Source: Bidens hawaiensis (taxonomy: Eukaryota; Streptophyta; Magnoliopsida; Asterales; Asteraceae). From it: a stretch of DNA of 64,000 nucleotides. This document shows, one piece after another, positions 44,939 to 55,678 of this stretch. The stretch is from NCBI GenBank assembly GCA_021521415.1, contig JAIQDT010000059.1, positions 310,001 to 374,000 on the forward strand, given 5' to 3'. Each line of letters begins with the position of its first letter. The first letter of the stretch is position 1. Below the pieces are notes generated by a model, which saw only the letters and a list, made by a program, of their open reading frames with translations, was not told where the DNA came from and did no database searches. The position numbers were made by a program, and so were the translations under genes.

Positions 44939-46032
44939 TGACGTAGGTTGTCGCGGTCTACTCAAAAATAATTAATTAAAGACTTAAATACCTATAACGA
45001 GTACGGGTAAGTATGGTCGTCTCCACAGGGACTCAAGGAAAGTGCAAGTTTAATATGACTAAATTAATTAATTAACTAAGGCGGACAGACGATGTCAAGC
45101 AGTTTTTAGAAAGAGATTAATTAAAACTAACAATTACTTAAAACGATTTGTAAATAATATAAATGAAAAGTATTTATTCTAGGTTCAGTTAATGTTACAT
45201 TCGACTTAATCCCAGATTCAATTATCTTGATTACGCAGTAATTACTAAACCTAGTAGTTGGATTGTGATGTCAAACAATACACTAACCGAATTGATGATA
45301 CAATTGAACTCGGTTCACCTAATTACCAACTTATGTTTGTTAAAACCAATTAAGAGCCAGTATTTGATGATAACTAGTCAATGACACAAGAGCTTAAACC
45401 TTAAATGTTGATGAACACAACCAAACAAATAATGTATTAATTAATAATCCCAAACACAAATTGTTTAAATAATCAATCAAGAATTAACCCAGACTAAGGC
45501 AATAACTCAATCAAGCTAATAAACATTAAGCATATGAATCTGGTCAGAAGTTAAAATACACAAAAACTTAGCCTAGAACAAACACACACGACTACCTGGA
45601 CGTCGACATAATCGTTAAAGCATTTATCCTGATGAACATATGATCCTAGAGCACCTCTTCTGCCTCTGGAAGTCGTAATAATCCGATTGGGGAGGTTAAG
45701 TGGTTTATATAACCCAAACCCTAATTTTTTCCGACTTTAAGCATCTTCGCGTATCGCGAAGATGTCGCTTGCTTCTTCGCATATCGCGAAGCACAAAATA
45801 GTAGGGCCCTGTTCCTGCAACTTCGCGTATTGCGAAGTTGTTCCACGCGAAGATGCACTTTTCAGCAGAATTATTGTTTTAATCTTTTGACTGTAAATAT
45901 CCTTATTAAGCTCCAAAGCTTCCAATGTCCTGAAAACACATAACAGTGGTTGAAGTACCAATGTTCATTCGATTATTAAACTAAAATTAACTAATTAATA
46001 TATAAAACTAACTAACTTTTACCCTACCATCA
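44939..46032 (-). repeat. B1 5' LTR
   Basis: 1094 bp, TGACGTAGG to CCATCA. Contains the palindrome CATCTTCGCG TAT CGCGAAGATG (45742-45764) and two near copies (45773-45791 and 45818-45840). Confidence 0.92.
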
Positions 46033-47590
46033 AGGCACTACTTACATGGCACCAAATGCATATTATAAACTGAATACAAAAGCCAACAGCACATTTTCGA
46101 CCAAGAAGAACTAAACATGAGACAGAGAAGATGGGTGGAATTATTGAATGATTACGATTGTGAAATTCGATACCATCCGAGCACTTGAAATGATCGTCCA
46201 AACTAGCCTTACAAGAAAAATTGGTATTGCCCTAAAACGAAGCCCTAAAAGAAGATCACTTGAAAAATGAAGACTTACACGGGAACGAACAAAACTTTGA
46301 AGAAAGAACCAAAGAAATATTATACTTCAAAAACCGAGTTTGGATTCCCACTATTAGCAACTTAAGGGACTTAATTATGGATGAAGCGCATAAGTCCAAA
46401 GATTCTATTCATCCAGGTGCCGACAAGATGCACAAAGATTTAGAGGAATATTATTGGGGGTAAGAATGGCTTACACGTGCTAGAATTAAGGCAGAATATC
46501 AAAAGCGCTTGGTAATGTTATAACAACTGGAAATACCTGGTGGAAGTGGGAACAGATTACTATGAGCTTCGTAACACCCTTTTATAAATCTTCCCGAGAA
46601 CACAGTGGAGTTCTGGACTAGTTGACCGACTAACTTAAGTTTCACACTTCCTCCCGATCCATAACAACTACACAGCTGAAATGCTTGCCTACCATTTTGT
46701 CAACAAAATCACATCTCGGCATGGTATATCTAGTTCGACTACTTCAGACTAAGATAGTCATTTCACCTCTTATTTTCTGGAAACCTTAAGAAAACGAATC
46801 GGTTTAAGCATAACCTGTCATTCCCAAACAAATGTTCAATCTTGACCAACTATACAGATACCGGAAGAATTTTTTAGCGCATGTATATAAACCTTAGAGA
46901 AATTTAAGACAAGCATTTTCCACTAGTCTAATCCTCGTATACTTATAGTTGTGATAATGTTATATAAGCGGCAATATAACTGATATGATACGAGCAAGAA
47001 CATGAATCGATACTTTATTAAATTAAAAGTTGGCAACACCCAAAACATAAAATCCGATTTGATTCCGGAAGCCACAGACAAAGCTCGTAACATTCAAAAA
47101 CAGACTGGAAGCCGCCTAAGACGGACCAAAGAACAATACCATTGTACGTAATAAATTGTTGACCTTTGAAAGGTGTTATTTGAGTTGAAAACAAAACGAT
47201 AAGTTAACATCAACATTCACGGAATTATAAGAAATTATGTCAAACAAAATGAATTCCAAGATATATCGACTAAAAATACTTTTAAAACTCGAGTTTCATT
47301 CACGAATTTAGCCCTACCGATAACTTCTTAAATACCGAAACAAACAAGTGCCTTACTGACGAGGCTGAGATAGTACCACTTGAAAAATTATTCATAACTA
47401 AACTTGAAACCCGTATAAATAATGGATGGAAAAATCAAACAGTTACGACTCAACAAAACTCCATTGATCAAAGTTCGGTAAAATCCACAATGGGGAACCA
47501 ACTATATTTGAAAACGAAAATAGATAGTCCTGTTTGTCCCTAAGAAGCATATAATTGGCATATCAAATTTTGGAGACGAAATTTCTTAAC
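46033..47590 (+). pseudogene. Element H, second part: RNase H, integrase, chromodomain remains
   Basis: Resumes RNase H at the AGGCA duplication (RHYLHGTK, then FDQEELNMRQRRW near 46100). The integrase zinc domain is at 46370-46460 (DEAHKSKDSIHPGADKM), the core start at about 46545 (WWKWEQITM), then only scattered matches. Around 47345-47520 the remnant KCLTDEAEIVPLEKL marks the integrase tail. Heavily stopped, the oldest element in the window. Confidence 0.78.
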
Positions 47591-49068
47591 AGGGGGAGAA
47601 TGTGACATTCGTGACAAAACCGGATACACCTCAATATTTTACAAATCGAATAAGCGTTTAACCGCTTATTGCGTAACGAACGAACGGATAACCAAACGGG
47701 GCTGGTTATGACCCAGATATCTTTGAGGGCCATCTATAAGTGATATACGTTTAATCTAAGCCAACATATTGATATTATGGCCTTAGTATGATATCCAACC
47801 ATTTAAATGAAAACATGCTCGTTTAACTACCTGCTATGAACTTAAACACGAAAGATAGTTACAAAACAACCATTGTATCATTCGTTAAGCCGAAAAAGAT
47901 TTATAAAACACTTAGTGGGAGTGCTTTAATCAATCCGTGAAAATACTTTTAACTTTTATAAAAATATACTATGTTTTTATAATTTTACATCAAAACACTC
48001 GTTTTTGGGCTACTTGTCATACCCGATATATTTTTTTGGTTAAAAACCGAAGCCGAAATAAACTTATACTCAGGCTTTCACGTTTGGGCTAGTAAAACAA
48101 GGTTAATGGGCCAAAATTGGGCCCAAAATGGAGCCCAATTCTTCCCGGCCGCCAAAGTGGAAATCCCACATTTTACAATCTCCTTCAAAATTAAGTAAGT
48201 TAGTAGATATGTGTTTTCTTCATAACTTGAAAAATCTGGAGAAAACTCTAGGCTCTTTCACGCACACTTTAAACCTAAGGTAAATCATTATGTTTTGATT
48301 TGAAAAAATCATTTCTAACCATGCAAAAACCCTAAAAATTGTCCAAAAACATATTTTGATCATACACATGGTTAGGAGTTAGAATCATACTCTTTTTTAG
48401 CCATAAAACAGATTAGAGGGTTTAAATGGCGTTCTTACGGGTCAAAAAGTCCGGTTTAATACCCTAACCGAAACCCTAAGTTGAGAGGCTGCCATGTTGA
48501 TGAAAATTGCTTGTTTTGTGATATAGGAACTGCATCTAGCTTGCAAGAAACCAAAAACTTGATTAGATGGGAGAAAACGATCCAAAACCGCTAAGGTAAT
48601 ACCGAATCACTCGATTACGGGCTGGTTGGGTGAAAACGATCCAAAATTGCTTGTTTTACGATATTGTTTGGTTATAAAACTTTTTAGGGACATCAGGGAC
48701 AATATCATTGATTCGCTGTTCAAATTTGGAAATTTTCGACCGTCCGAGAATATTTAGCGAATTTATTACCAAATTGGGGAGCTTATTAGGGAAATCTAGT
48801 TAAAATGCTTGAAAAATTATGAAATTTTATGGGGAACTCATATTTAGTATATTATGATCATATATGAACTTTGGGATCATTTGGAAAAGCCTAAGTATGT
48901 TTTTTTTTATTTGAATTTTCATTGTCGTTTTTGGCTAGAAAAGGATATTTGGCAAGATTGTTAGAGTTTGAAATTTTCCCAAGTTGTTTTGGAATATATA
49001 TTGGTCCATCAGAAATTTTGTTGGATTTTTCAGAAATCGTTTGGTATAAACGGATGATTTTCGGGCTA
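47591..49068 (+). repeat. Element H PPT and truncated 3' LTR
   Basis: The PPT AGGGGGAGAA (47591-47600) is followed by the LTR start TGTGACATTCGTGAC (47601). LTR-like AT-rich sequence continues to 49068, where Copia-derived sequence (J1) begins abruptly. No LTR end was seen. Confidence 0.75.
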
Positions 49069-50036
49069 ACAAGCAGGCAATATATCATCGTCCCACATAG
49101 AGCAAGGCTGAAACTTCCAAAGGCAAGAAACATACTAAGGCATCCATGTCACAACAAAAAGCTGTTAGTGCTCAAACGGATGAAGGTTTCTACTAGAACT
49201 CCGTATTTCAAGCTAACGTGGCAGAAGTAATTGATTGTGGTGAACATGTTGAAAAGGTGGAAAAGGTAGAGGAAAAAGTCATGGTTGATGAGAACAAGGT
49301 TGGGATGGTTGAGAAGAGGATAAAGGTTTGGAAAGTGATATGAATGAGGTGTTTGTTACTAAGTACAAACAAAGTGAGAAGGATGATCAAGATGTTGTTG
49401 ATCAAGTTGATTCAGATGATGAACTTCCACGAACTTATGACAAGATTCATACGGTTCCTTCCTATTACCTTACTTCTTTATCTCCCCCTAACATTATTGA
49501 AAGTTTTGCAAGGTGGTTCAATGGTGAGGAAGTACCACACGGTAAGATTGACTTTGGAAAAGAAGATGTGGAGGAACCAATTATTGTAGAGGAATCAGAG
49601 TTTATGAAGGAATCTAGTGATTGTGATGAAGTAAAGGAATCAATTGAAGTGAATAAGGAACTTGTTGAAGGAATAGTTTAAGAGACAACTGACGAAGATT
49701 CTGAGATTTCGAATGAAGAAAGCTTACCAACAGAACATGCATTCATGGCCAACCAGGTAACTCTAAACTCTAATATGTGTGAAAAATGCGAGTTACCATG
49801 TGATGAATGTAAATTCAAAGATCTAGAAATTAGAGAAATGAAAAAACATTATGATAATGTTTTGTTGGATCTTAAATATGTAAAAGAGGCATGTTCTAAA
49901 CTACAAACATATGAAAAGAAGCTATGGGAGAAAATCCTACAAGATGAAAAGACCATCTTAATGCTTAAGCACACGGTTGAAGTTAAGCAAATAGCCATCA
50001 ACAAACGTATTGATGAGAATGCAGCTCTCATTGATG
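49069..50036 (+). pseudogene. Copia gag fragment J1
   Basis: About 970 bp closely similar to 55680-56648 in J2. It encodes the acidic Gag segment (FARWFNGEEVPHGKIDFG) and the start of the coiled-coil part. Both ends are abrupt, so this is a fragment, not a complete element. Confidence 0.85.
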
Positions 50037-50343
50037 ATTGTGGTACGCACAACTGATTTCTTGAAACTCGTGAACTCACCAACTATTTGTAGGTGACCCG
50101 TTTTAACACGTTTTTCAGGTATACCAAACGTGGACTAGAAAGTCAATGTGCTACGTGTTTGACTTGCGATCAATGCTGGGTGAATTGATGCAAGTGTTGT
50201 AGTAAGAAGTAAAGTCGCTTAACGGGTTGGATTTAGTTTGTATCACCTAGTTGTAAACAAAGTTAGATCGATGTAAAATATTGTAAAATAGTTTGTATTG
50301 TTCTTTATAAACAATGTGGTTGATACCAGAGGTGTCTGTTACA
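50037..50343 (+). repeat. LTR fragment, chromodomain-type Ty3
   Basis: Ends GTCTGTTACA (50334-50343) and contains a GAACTCACCAAC ... TTTTTCAGGT arrangement like the corresponding part of solo LTR E (43677-43730). Its start is missing. Identification is tentative. Confidence 0.4.
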
Positions 50344-50831
50344 TTAGGACCATATACCTTGACGACTTTAAAATCACAACCCTCTTGAATTTTAACTTCT
50401 TTGATTTATCTTGTAGCTCGTTTTCAGCAGTCAAGCTATGAATACTTTCCTCTTTTTCTTTCTCAGATTCTTTCCTTGTATCTCATTTAGATTGGACGGT
50501 TTCATTTCGACTTTGACTAGGTCGTTTAGTATGAGAAGCACTCTTACTTGTGTTGTTTTTCATGAGTTTCTGCAAGAGGATTAACTACTTCTTTTATCAA
50601 GTCACGAATACCACATACATACTCAGAAGGTATCGCTCTTATATTGTCTTCAACTGTCTTTTCTTTATTGTTTTGGATAGTTGCATTTTCATCAGTTTTA
50701 TCCTTTCTAGACATGCTGTAATCAAATAATACAATATCTTAGAAAACTGAAATACAACATTTCCAATTCCCTTGATTTATAATACATGAGAAAGGAAATA
50801 CAACAACAACAACTTTATACAACAACGTGTT

Positions 50832-51662
50832 CTAGTCCTTAACCCACTTTTTGACAAGGTTTTTCATTTTATCACACTTTTTTAAAATTTTCTTTCCTAT
50901 TTTATTTTTGTCAACCCGTTCACTTCTAAGTTCATCCATCACCGCGTTAGGCGGGTTTGGATATCCAGTTGGTGCTGATGCTACTAGCAAAACATATGCA
51001 TTTTCCTGTGGATATAAGTGTGGGTTGGCTACATAAGCATGCATTTCCTCGTCAAGTATATTATTGGTATAGAATTCCTCTATCAAACAACCCTCTTCTC
51101 TTATCTCATTAGCTTGTTCAGAGATTATTGGAATTAGGCTTACATACGGTGGGAATTGACGATTATCGCCTTCATTCTCATCTTCCTCTTCAGGTTCAGA
51201 GGAATCATCCATTGGCAATTGAAGTTGTGCTGGGATACGATGACTAGGTTTTGCAATTATTTGGGCATTCGGCGGTGGAGTTCCAAAATGCCATATGCTC
51301 TTATTTGAATGGCAATTCATCCAACTGGATGAATCCGAGCTGATCTCTTGAATGTACCTGCTCTGTACCTCTACCTCATCCGACGGGTAATACTAAGGAA
51401 TTTCTGATAGGTGATACTGAGGAATGTTTTCTGCCGTGTCTTGAGATATTTCGATCCAAATTTGTTGACTGCCCGGCAAGTATACCGGTTGAGTTCCGTA
51501 CGGAAAGTTAGGAACTATTGGCTGCTCCCGGCCAAAGAAGTTAGTATAGTAACTATTATTGTTGCTACTGGCCATATCTGGTAGATCAGGAATAGGGGTT
51601 GGGTTAGATCTCCGAGCAATTCGATGCTTATGACCAAGATAGTTAATGTACGACATCTGCAT
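50832..51662 (-). pseudogene. Element K leader ORF, unknown function
   Basis: ATG at 51662, about 130 nt from the PBS. 277 codons in one frame with a single in-frame stop at 51390-51392. The first part is Asn/Ser/Pro-rich (SNNNSYYTNFFGREQP); the second has an acidic run (SSEPEEEDENEGD) and a Lys-rich end (KKILKKCDKMKNLVKKW). No Cys/His motif or capsid signature. Further frames to 50714 start MSRKDKTDENA and may be the Gag proper. I do not recognise this protein. Confidence 0.55.
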
Positions 51663-51790
51663 TTAATTAGTTTTAGGAATAGGAATTTTACCAATCCTAT
51701 CTTATCCCTACAGAATATAATAGTAATAAAATAATCTTATGGTTAAAGCTTAGGTACTATTATCATAATACCTAATTCGCTAAAACCGAT

Positions 51791-51803
51791 GGCTCTGATA
51801 CCA
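51791..51803 (-). other. PBS, initiator tRNA-Met type (K)
   Basis: GGCTCTGATACCA on the plus strand, a full match to the usual site, 3 nt from the LTR at 51807. Confidence 0.87.
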
Positions 51804-51806
51804 ACC

Positions 51807-53573
51807 TGTCACACCCTGACTTAGGGCCTAGGCGTGTGACTATCAGTTGGTACATGTTTTGTAAATGTATCAGAGTTTATGGGTTAATTTTTGCGGAAGA
51901 CTTATTGGTTGATATAATATTAATTTACATTGGAAAATTTACTTGGGATTAAATACCCAAGTTTAGTGTCTACAAAATATTGCTTTCCTAATACAAGGAA
52001 TATTATATTAAAAAACTGAGCGATCATGATTTGCGAGCGTCTATCTCCTAGATGACTCTAACCCTTGCATATACTACCAAACTTAGTTACTTGCATTGGG
52101 GAATAAAATATGCCAGCTACGTGCCGGTGAATAGTTATGACTCCAAAAGCATTTAAATAACAATTATAATACAAATGTAGTTTTCTTGACAAGCTCAGCA
52201 GAAACATTTCTATTTCTGGTATATGTAACACTGCCCTACACACACACAATTTCTCCGAGACATGTAGCCCATGACAGAGAACTTTATATGACTGTTAGCC
52301 CGCGGCCACGTAGCCTTTGACTGTATAGGCTGAACAGTTATGTTTGGATCCAGACATATGCGTATTTGGTCTGAGTTGTTTTATTCTCTAATTTGTATTA
52401 TAAAGTTTTAGAGATCACGTAATCTCAAGCAAATGTTTGACTGACTCTATAAGAAAAACAACCTGTCTATCTAACAGAGTATAAATATATTTGACTGTTT
52501 GTAAAGGTTTAACGTATTCACCTATACTATCGGTGCATTTAATTGATAAACATTCTTTCAATGTGAATGATTGTTAACCTATAAACAAATAGGTTTGGAC
52601 GATCACTTTGTTGGTGTTTTCTTGTTTAGACTTCAGACTTAAATTCTTGGTTTTAACCTTGATTAGGTTTGTAAATGTTTGAAATCATGATTGTTTTTGT
52701 GTGACGTTTGATATAGCATGCTTTGGCCTAATAGAGTCTATCAACTTTATAAACTTCTCCAGGTAAGTCAACGGGTCCCGCGGTTGATTGGGATTTGTAC
52801 GAATTACTTACCTTAGGCAATAAGAGTCTACTAATGATATCCCCCTTCCAGTAACTACATGCCCATCAAAATATAGTTTTGTATAGCATTACCCTAATAG
52901 AAGTAATGTTTATTAAAAACTGTTTGTGAATGCATTTGAAAATAATTCAAAGGTTAAAGGCCATAGTCTTGACTAAGTCTAAGCTATCTATAACATGATT
53001 GAAATAACTTAAACTTCGATCCTACATTAGTGAATGCTTGGGATACTAGTACTAAGGTAGAGTGATTGTTAGATTGACAGAACTTCGCTTATAAACTCGA
53101 TTATCCTGATCAACTGAATGTTAGTGCTCCAGATCTTGCATGTTTCTCGAGGAAATAGAGCTTCGAAACTTCACGGCACTCGGGCACGTTCTCCAATGTT
53201 AACTATGTGAAAGTGATCTTGAATGTGGTATGATTTAGCTTCAAAACCATAGTCCTGTTTTATAGGCAAACTTTTGGGCACCGTTGCGTAGCGCGATGGG
53301 CCTTCCATTAGGCCATTGCGTAGCGCGACGCCGCAATCGATGAGAAGCTGCCACGTGTTGACATGTGGTTGAACACGTGGCCCTGGTGGCTTAATGGGGT
53401 CATCGCGTACCGCGATGCCCACTTGATGTCGAGCCATCACGTAGTGCGATGATCCTGTTTGTCTGCCCTTCGCGTAGCGCTCTGGAAAACCAAAATTTTC
53501 ATTTTCAGCCCTCTAAGTTTCAAAATTGTCATTTTTAGCCCAATCTTAAATTGGGTATTCTCGAGATGTTACA
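51807..53573 (-). repeat. Element K 5' LTR
   Basis: 1767 bp, TGTCACACCC to GATGTTACA. It contains several CGCG-core palindromes at 53283-53482, the best being CATCGCG TAC CGCGATG (53401-53417). Confidence 0.85.
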
Positions 53574-53575
53574 CC

Positions 53576-53901
53576 TGGTGTCCGCATATGTTATGTGGCG
53601 CATAACATATGCGACGTATATCTTATATGCCCCAAGTGTGCTTTCAATTCAAACCTATAAATAGGTGAACTTATGCGTTAATCTAGAGCTTTTGGTGATT
53701 CAAGTCAGATACTAGAGAGAGAAACTAGAGATAGAAAGTCGTCAATATTGTCATATCTTGTAATCCTTTGAGTTTATTAATGAAAGATGGACTTAATTTT
53801 ACTCGTGATCTTCCTATCTTGTTGTTTTCCACACCTAGAGATATAAGCGATAACATTTCAGATCCTTAGGAGTGGTCACATCACCCTCACAAGTTCTTTC
53901 A
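53576..53901 (+). repeat. J2 5' LTR (start uncertain)
   Basis: At least 326 bp ending TTCTTTCA before the PBS. TATA box TATAAATA at 53656-53663. A perfect 13-bp inverted repeat lies at 53583-53613. The start may have been lost where K's LTR abuts. Confidence 0.7.
53656..53663 (+). promoter_or_regulatory. TATA box of J2 LTR
   Basis: Canonical TATAAATA, about 245 bp before the LTR end. Confidence 0.65.
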
Positions 53902-53903
53902 AG

Positions 53904-53916
53904 TGGTATCAGAGCC
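53904..53916 (+). other. PBS, initiator tRNA-Met type (J2)
   Basis: TGGTATCAGAGCC, a full match, 2 nt after the LTR end. Confidence 0.88.
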
Positions 53917-54353
53917 TTTTGGCTCGCTATTCACTTGTATATCACAATTTTTTTACTTATTTCTTTCTATCTTCAATTCTGACCGTTCAAATTCCTTAAA
54001 TTTTTCACCAAGTGTTCCTTATGCGTTCGTGTCAAACCCTTCAAAATTTGATTCAATTTCATCGTCATTTGCTTAATTAAATTGTCAAAATTTTATCATG
54101 AATTTTTTGCGCGCATATGTTATTTCCACGGATATGTTCTTGGCACATAACATATACACTGTATATGTTACACATTGAAAACATATACGTTGGATACATA
54201 TCCGTTGACTGAGTTGATGTTGACTATTCAAACATATCCATTGACCAAATCACTAGACTTATCCGTTGACCATTTTGTGACTTATCCGTTGATTCATTCC
54301 AAAACATAACCGGTGTTTGATTTGTGTCTTGTTCTTTCATTGGTTTCACTATC
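53917..54353 (+). other. J2 leader with W-box cores and CATATG motifs
   Basis: No gene. Four W-box cores (TTGACC/T) at 54205, 54220, 54241 and 54266, with recurrent ATCCGTTGA and ATAACATAT motifs like those in the LTR. Confidence 0.6.
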
Positions 54354-55678
54354 ATGGACAACCTAAGTGCGTATGTGTCTCAACCCTCTGCGCTAATTCA
54401 AAATATTAACCTTGAGAATGAAATGGGGACTTCTAATAAACCCCTGAAGCTTCTCCGAATGGAAGATTACCCATCGTGGGCAGATAAGTTCGAAACATAT
54501 GTCTAAGCATTGAACTATTAAACTTGGACTGCGGTGGTAAAGGAGCATATTATTCCTAAAAACGAGAATGGAAGCAACTATCGTTTATCACAAATCGAGG
54601 ATCGTCAAAAAGCTTCATTGTTAAAAGACAAGAAAATGTTGAATTTGTTTCAGCAAGCTATCAAGGATGAAATCTTCAAGCTTCTACAGGATAATGGTTC
54701 ATGTTACTCGATCTGGCAGGCTTTGTTTAATAAGGATAGAGGCAATCCCGACATGAGGAAGAGCAAAATGGCTATACTCAAGAAAGAGTTTGATATTTTC
54801 ACACTGGTGAAGGGAGAATCTTTTGCTCAACTGGTTGAACGTTATTGTCATCTTGTTAATGAGATGAAAAGACTCGGGAGAGACAAGCCGGTGTACGAGT
54901 ATGTAGATAAACTTGCTAATATATTACCATAAGAATGGGCACATTTATCATGATACAACAATCAAACCCAATTGCTTTTACTTGCCTCAATCTAGCAAGG
55001 TTTATTGTGAAACTCGAAGCACATGAACTGAAGTTAAGGAAGAAACAGAAGATGAAATCTACTGCTGTATCTCAAGACATAGGACTGTACTACAAGAGTT
55101 CTCAATTAGTAGTATCTTCCAGTCCTAAGATACCAACCGCTTTCTGTGCTGAACAGACAATACAGACTTTCGTGACAAATGTTCCTACTACTTCACAATA
55201 CAGTAGTAGCTATTCTGGCACTTTTCCTATATCTCAAACATCTAATTCAAGCACTCAATCATCTAACCTTGAAGTTTTCCAATGCAACATTGCGGTGAAC
55301 TTGAAGAATACTTTTGGCTTATCTACTGAATTCGTCAAAGTGCATATGGCATTTCTGGGATCGGTCTTGAAGTCATATGAATGTTTGGTTGCTTGGAGGA
55401 TTGGCAACTATCACATGAATAAAGAGGATTACGACGAAATAGATCTAGAAGAAATGGAGATGATCGACATCAGGTGTTGTATGGCGAGTGTAATTCAAAG
55501 AGCCCAACGATTCAAAGAGATTACCATGAAAAATATGTTGGATGGTTCAACTTCAAAGCTTGGCTTTTACATATCAAAGGTTAGGTGTTTTCGATGCAAG
55601 GAGAAAGGAAATTTCAAGAGGGATTGTACTAGCAAAATTGTGGATGATAACGGGGCAAATCCTTTTGGTAGAGATTAA
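54354..55678 (+). pseudogene. J2 Gag, N-terminal part
   Basis: ATG at 54354. Capsid-like Copia gag sequence (RMEDYPSWADKFETYV, IKDEIFKLLQDNGSCYSIW, ESFAQLVERYCHLVNEMKRL). A stop lies at 54504 and a frameshift near 54930; the later frame carries a zinc knuckle, CFRCKEKGNFKRDC (about 55590-55630), with the His replaced by Asn. A stop follows at 55676. Broken. Confidence 0.82.

Larger units (their letters stand above)
10678..46032 (-). mobile_element. Element B1: Athila-like Ty3 element, host of further insertions
   Basis: LTRs at 10678-14385 (interrupted) and 44939-46032, starting TGACATAGG/TGACGTAGG and ending CCATCA. The target duplication AGGCA is present on both sides (10673-10677 and 46033-46037), inside the RNase H of element H. 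In minus-strand order: 5' LTR, tRNA-Asp PBS, gag, protease, RT, RNase H, integrase, an env-position ORF, structured 3' noncoding region, PPT, 3' LTR. Three pieces of foreign DNA lie inside: solo LTR F in the 3' LTR, B2 in RT and solo LTR E in gag. The two LTRs differ by roughly 8 percent in their first 280 bases, so it is older than A. Confidence 0.93.
50344..53573 (-). mobile_element. Element K: 5' end of a minus-strand Ty3 element
   Basis: 5' LTR 51807-53573 with a tRNA-Met PBS beside it and two ORF pieces downstream in sense. No protease, RT or integrase was recognised. The 3' LTR is absent, or represented only by the unrelated-looking fragment to the left. A truncated element. Confidence 0.65.

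Noticed and set aside
53171..53440. 89-codon minus-strand frame
   Set aside because: Falls on the CGCG palindrome cluster of K's LTR; no domain and no start context.
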